Shown: piece after piece, positions 13,665 to 14,515 of the stretch
How the letters are laid out: every line of letters starts with the position of its first letter
Position numbering within the stretch: the first letter of the stretch is position 1
Source of the DNA: Treponema sp.
GTDB taxonomy: Bacteria; Spirochaetota; Spirochaetia; Treponematales; Treponemataceae
Direction of reading: 5' to 3'
Length of the DNA stretch: 14,515 bases
Assembly (NCBI GenBank): GCA_003447785.1
Contig: DLYJ01000266.1
Span: 1-14,515 of the forward strand
Program-made: the position numbers and the translations under genes
The notes under the pieces: model-generated
Told to the model about the DNA's origin: nothing
The model's database searches: none
Seen by the model: the letters and a program-made list of their open reading frames with translations, nothing else

Positions 13665-14515
13665 ATGAAAAAATCGCTTAATTCAATTTATGCTATTTTA
13701 GCACAAAAGGCAAAAGTTTGTATCAGGCTGGCCGCAGCGGCCGTAATGGTTTTTGCAGTAAGTTTTCCCCTTTGTGCAGTCCAGAAAACAATCGTTCTCG
13801 GCGGTGAGAACGGCTGGAATAATATCGCAACCATGGACGGCGTTACAACCGGTTCAGGACGTTATGGTTTTGAATCAATTGAACTTGAAACTCAGACTCC
13901 GGCACTGGACGGCGAAACTGACCTTCTCCTTTCCTTTGAAAACGGTCAGGCAAAAGACCTTGCCGGAAAATACATTGTTGTAGAAAACCACCTGGTTCCT
14001 TCTTCTGAGTCAATTAAAGGCAAGGGTGCAGCCCTGAGCCGCGGTGTTGAGCGCGGAATTACGCTTAATGCGGTCGATGGTGAATTTGAGAGCACACGCC
14101 TTTCAGGTTCATTTAGCATTGAATTCTGGATTAATCCTTCCCTGGCAGAAAACGGCGAAAAAATTTACAACTGGTCAACAACAATGAACTACGAAGATTA
14201 CAGCGACTTCCAGACTGTAAATGCCGTTTTTGTAAACAACCGCCTGGAATGGAAATTCAAGAATATTTTCCCGACTTACAAATCAGGGGAAGTTGTTCTC
14301 CGTGGTTACCGTGCAATCGTTCCGGGGGAATGGAGCCGGCACACGATTTCCTATGATGAAGAAACAGGCTGTCTTGAGTACCTCGTAGACGGAAATGTTG
14401 AATCAATCAGATATATCACTTCCACAGACCACGAAGGCGGAACAATCTGTATTCCTGTTATCGGACGCCATGCAAAAATTGAACTCTGCCCGAACTTTAC
14501 CGGAAAAATCGACAA
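13665..14515 (+). CDS. Exported LamG/concanavalin-like protein (3' end beyond window)
   Basis: An open frame runs from ATG 13665 to the right edge (283 codons, no stop). It begins with a long basic n-region (MKKSLNSIYAILAQKAKVC), then a hydrophobic core (LAAAAVMVFAVSFPL) and a probable signal-peptidase site near CAVQK. The single Cys after FPL does not make a convincing lipobox. From about residue 65 the sequence looks like a jelly-roll lectin/glucanase fold of the Laminin_G_3 type: DLLLSFENG, SGSFSIEFWINP, GEWSRHTISYDEETG and LEYLVDGN are the strand pattern of that family. Such exported proteins often bind glycans or sit in the envelope; the function here is unknown. No Shine-Dalgarno is visible, but the next ATG (13746) would remove the basic n-region. 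Confidence 0.82.
   Translation, partial: MKKSLNSIYAILAQKAKVCIRLAAAAVMVFAVSFPLCAVQKTIVLGGENGWNNIATMDGVTTGSGRYGFESIELETQTPALDGETDLLLSFENGQAKDLAGKYIVVENHLVPSSESIKGKGAALSRGVERGITLNAVDGEFESTRLSGSFSIEFWINPSLAENGEKIYNWSTTMNYEDYSDFQTVNAVFVNNRLEWKFKNIFPTYKSGEVVLRGYRAIVPGEWSRHTISYDEETGCLEYLVDGNVESIRYITSTDHEGGTICIPVIGRHAKIELCPNFTGKID
13685..13713 (-). promoter_or_regulatory. Candidate uvrC promoter inside the divergent gene
   Basis: On the minus strand, TTGCCT (13708-13713) and TAAATT (13685-13690) are 17 bp apart, giving a leader of about 14 nt. It lies within the signal-peptide codons of the divergent exported protein. No LexA-type palindrome was recognised beside it. Confidence 0.5.

Overview
The window reads as chromosome of an anaerobic spirochaete, most likely a commensal Treponema. 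The basis is protein flavour: a glycyl-radical pyruvate formate-lyase, a dCache chemoreceptor, Rex, a Treponema-style exported LamG-like protein, a Cys-helix envelope protein, and moderate GC with AT-rich gaps. The genus is an inference and no rRNA is present to confirm it. All genes run on the minus strand except a small antitoxin with a broken toxin in the middle and the truncated exported protein at the right edge.

Left block (1-5160). pflB, the fermentative pyruvate formate-lyase, lies downstream of a 737-residue methyl-accepting chemotaxis protein. A 326-bp gap between them carries candidate pflB promoters. Two inverted copies of a ~78-bp hairpin repeat bracket this pair. The copy at 4975 is expanded into a nested set of inverted repeats that includes a perfect 26-bp-stem palindrome.

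Serine block (5130-7700). serC (phosphoserine aminotransferase) is followed by serA (ACT-domain 3-phosphoglycerate dehydrogenase), with three abutting hairpins in the 90-bp gap and a good intrinsic terminator after serA. Upstream of serC is a perfect 28-bp palindrome whose core, TTGTGAAAGTTTTCACAA, matches the classic Rex operator. A rex gene is also in the window (8243-8851). The obvious model is NADH/NAD+ control of serine synthesis, whose first step uses NAD+.

Addiction remnant (7711-8266). A GC-rich dispersed repeat precedes a plus-strand antitoxin gene with strong promoter and ribosome-binding signals. The overlapping PIN-domain toxin frame survives for only about 14 codons. It then runs into a second, 27-bp copy of the end of the same GC-rich repeat, which abuts the rex stop codon. 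The antitoxin therefore looks orphaned.

Right block (8243-14515). rex and a rhomboid protease overlap by ATGA, and a small ACT-domain protein with a possibly leaderless promoter sits just upstream of them. Further along are a predicted envelope protein, a class I SAM methyltransferase, uvrC, and, divergent from uvrC with adjacent start codons, the first 283 codons of an exported LamG-like protein that continues past the window.
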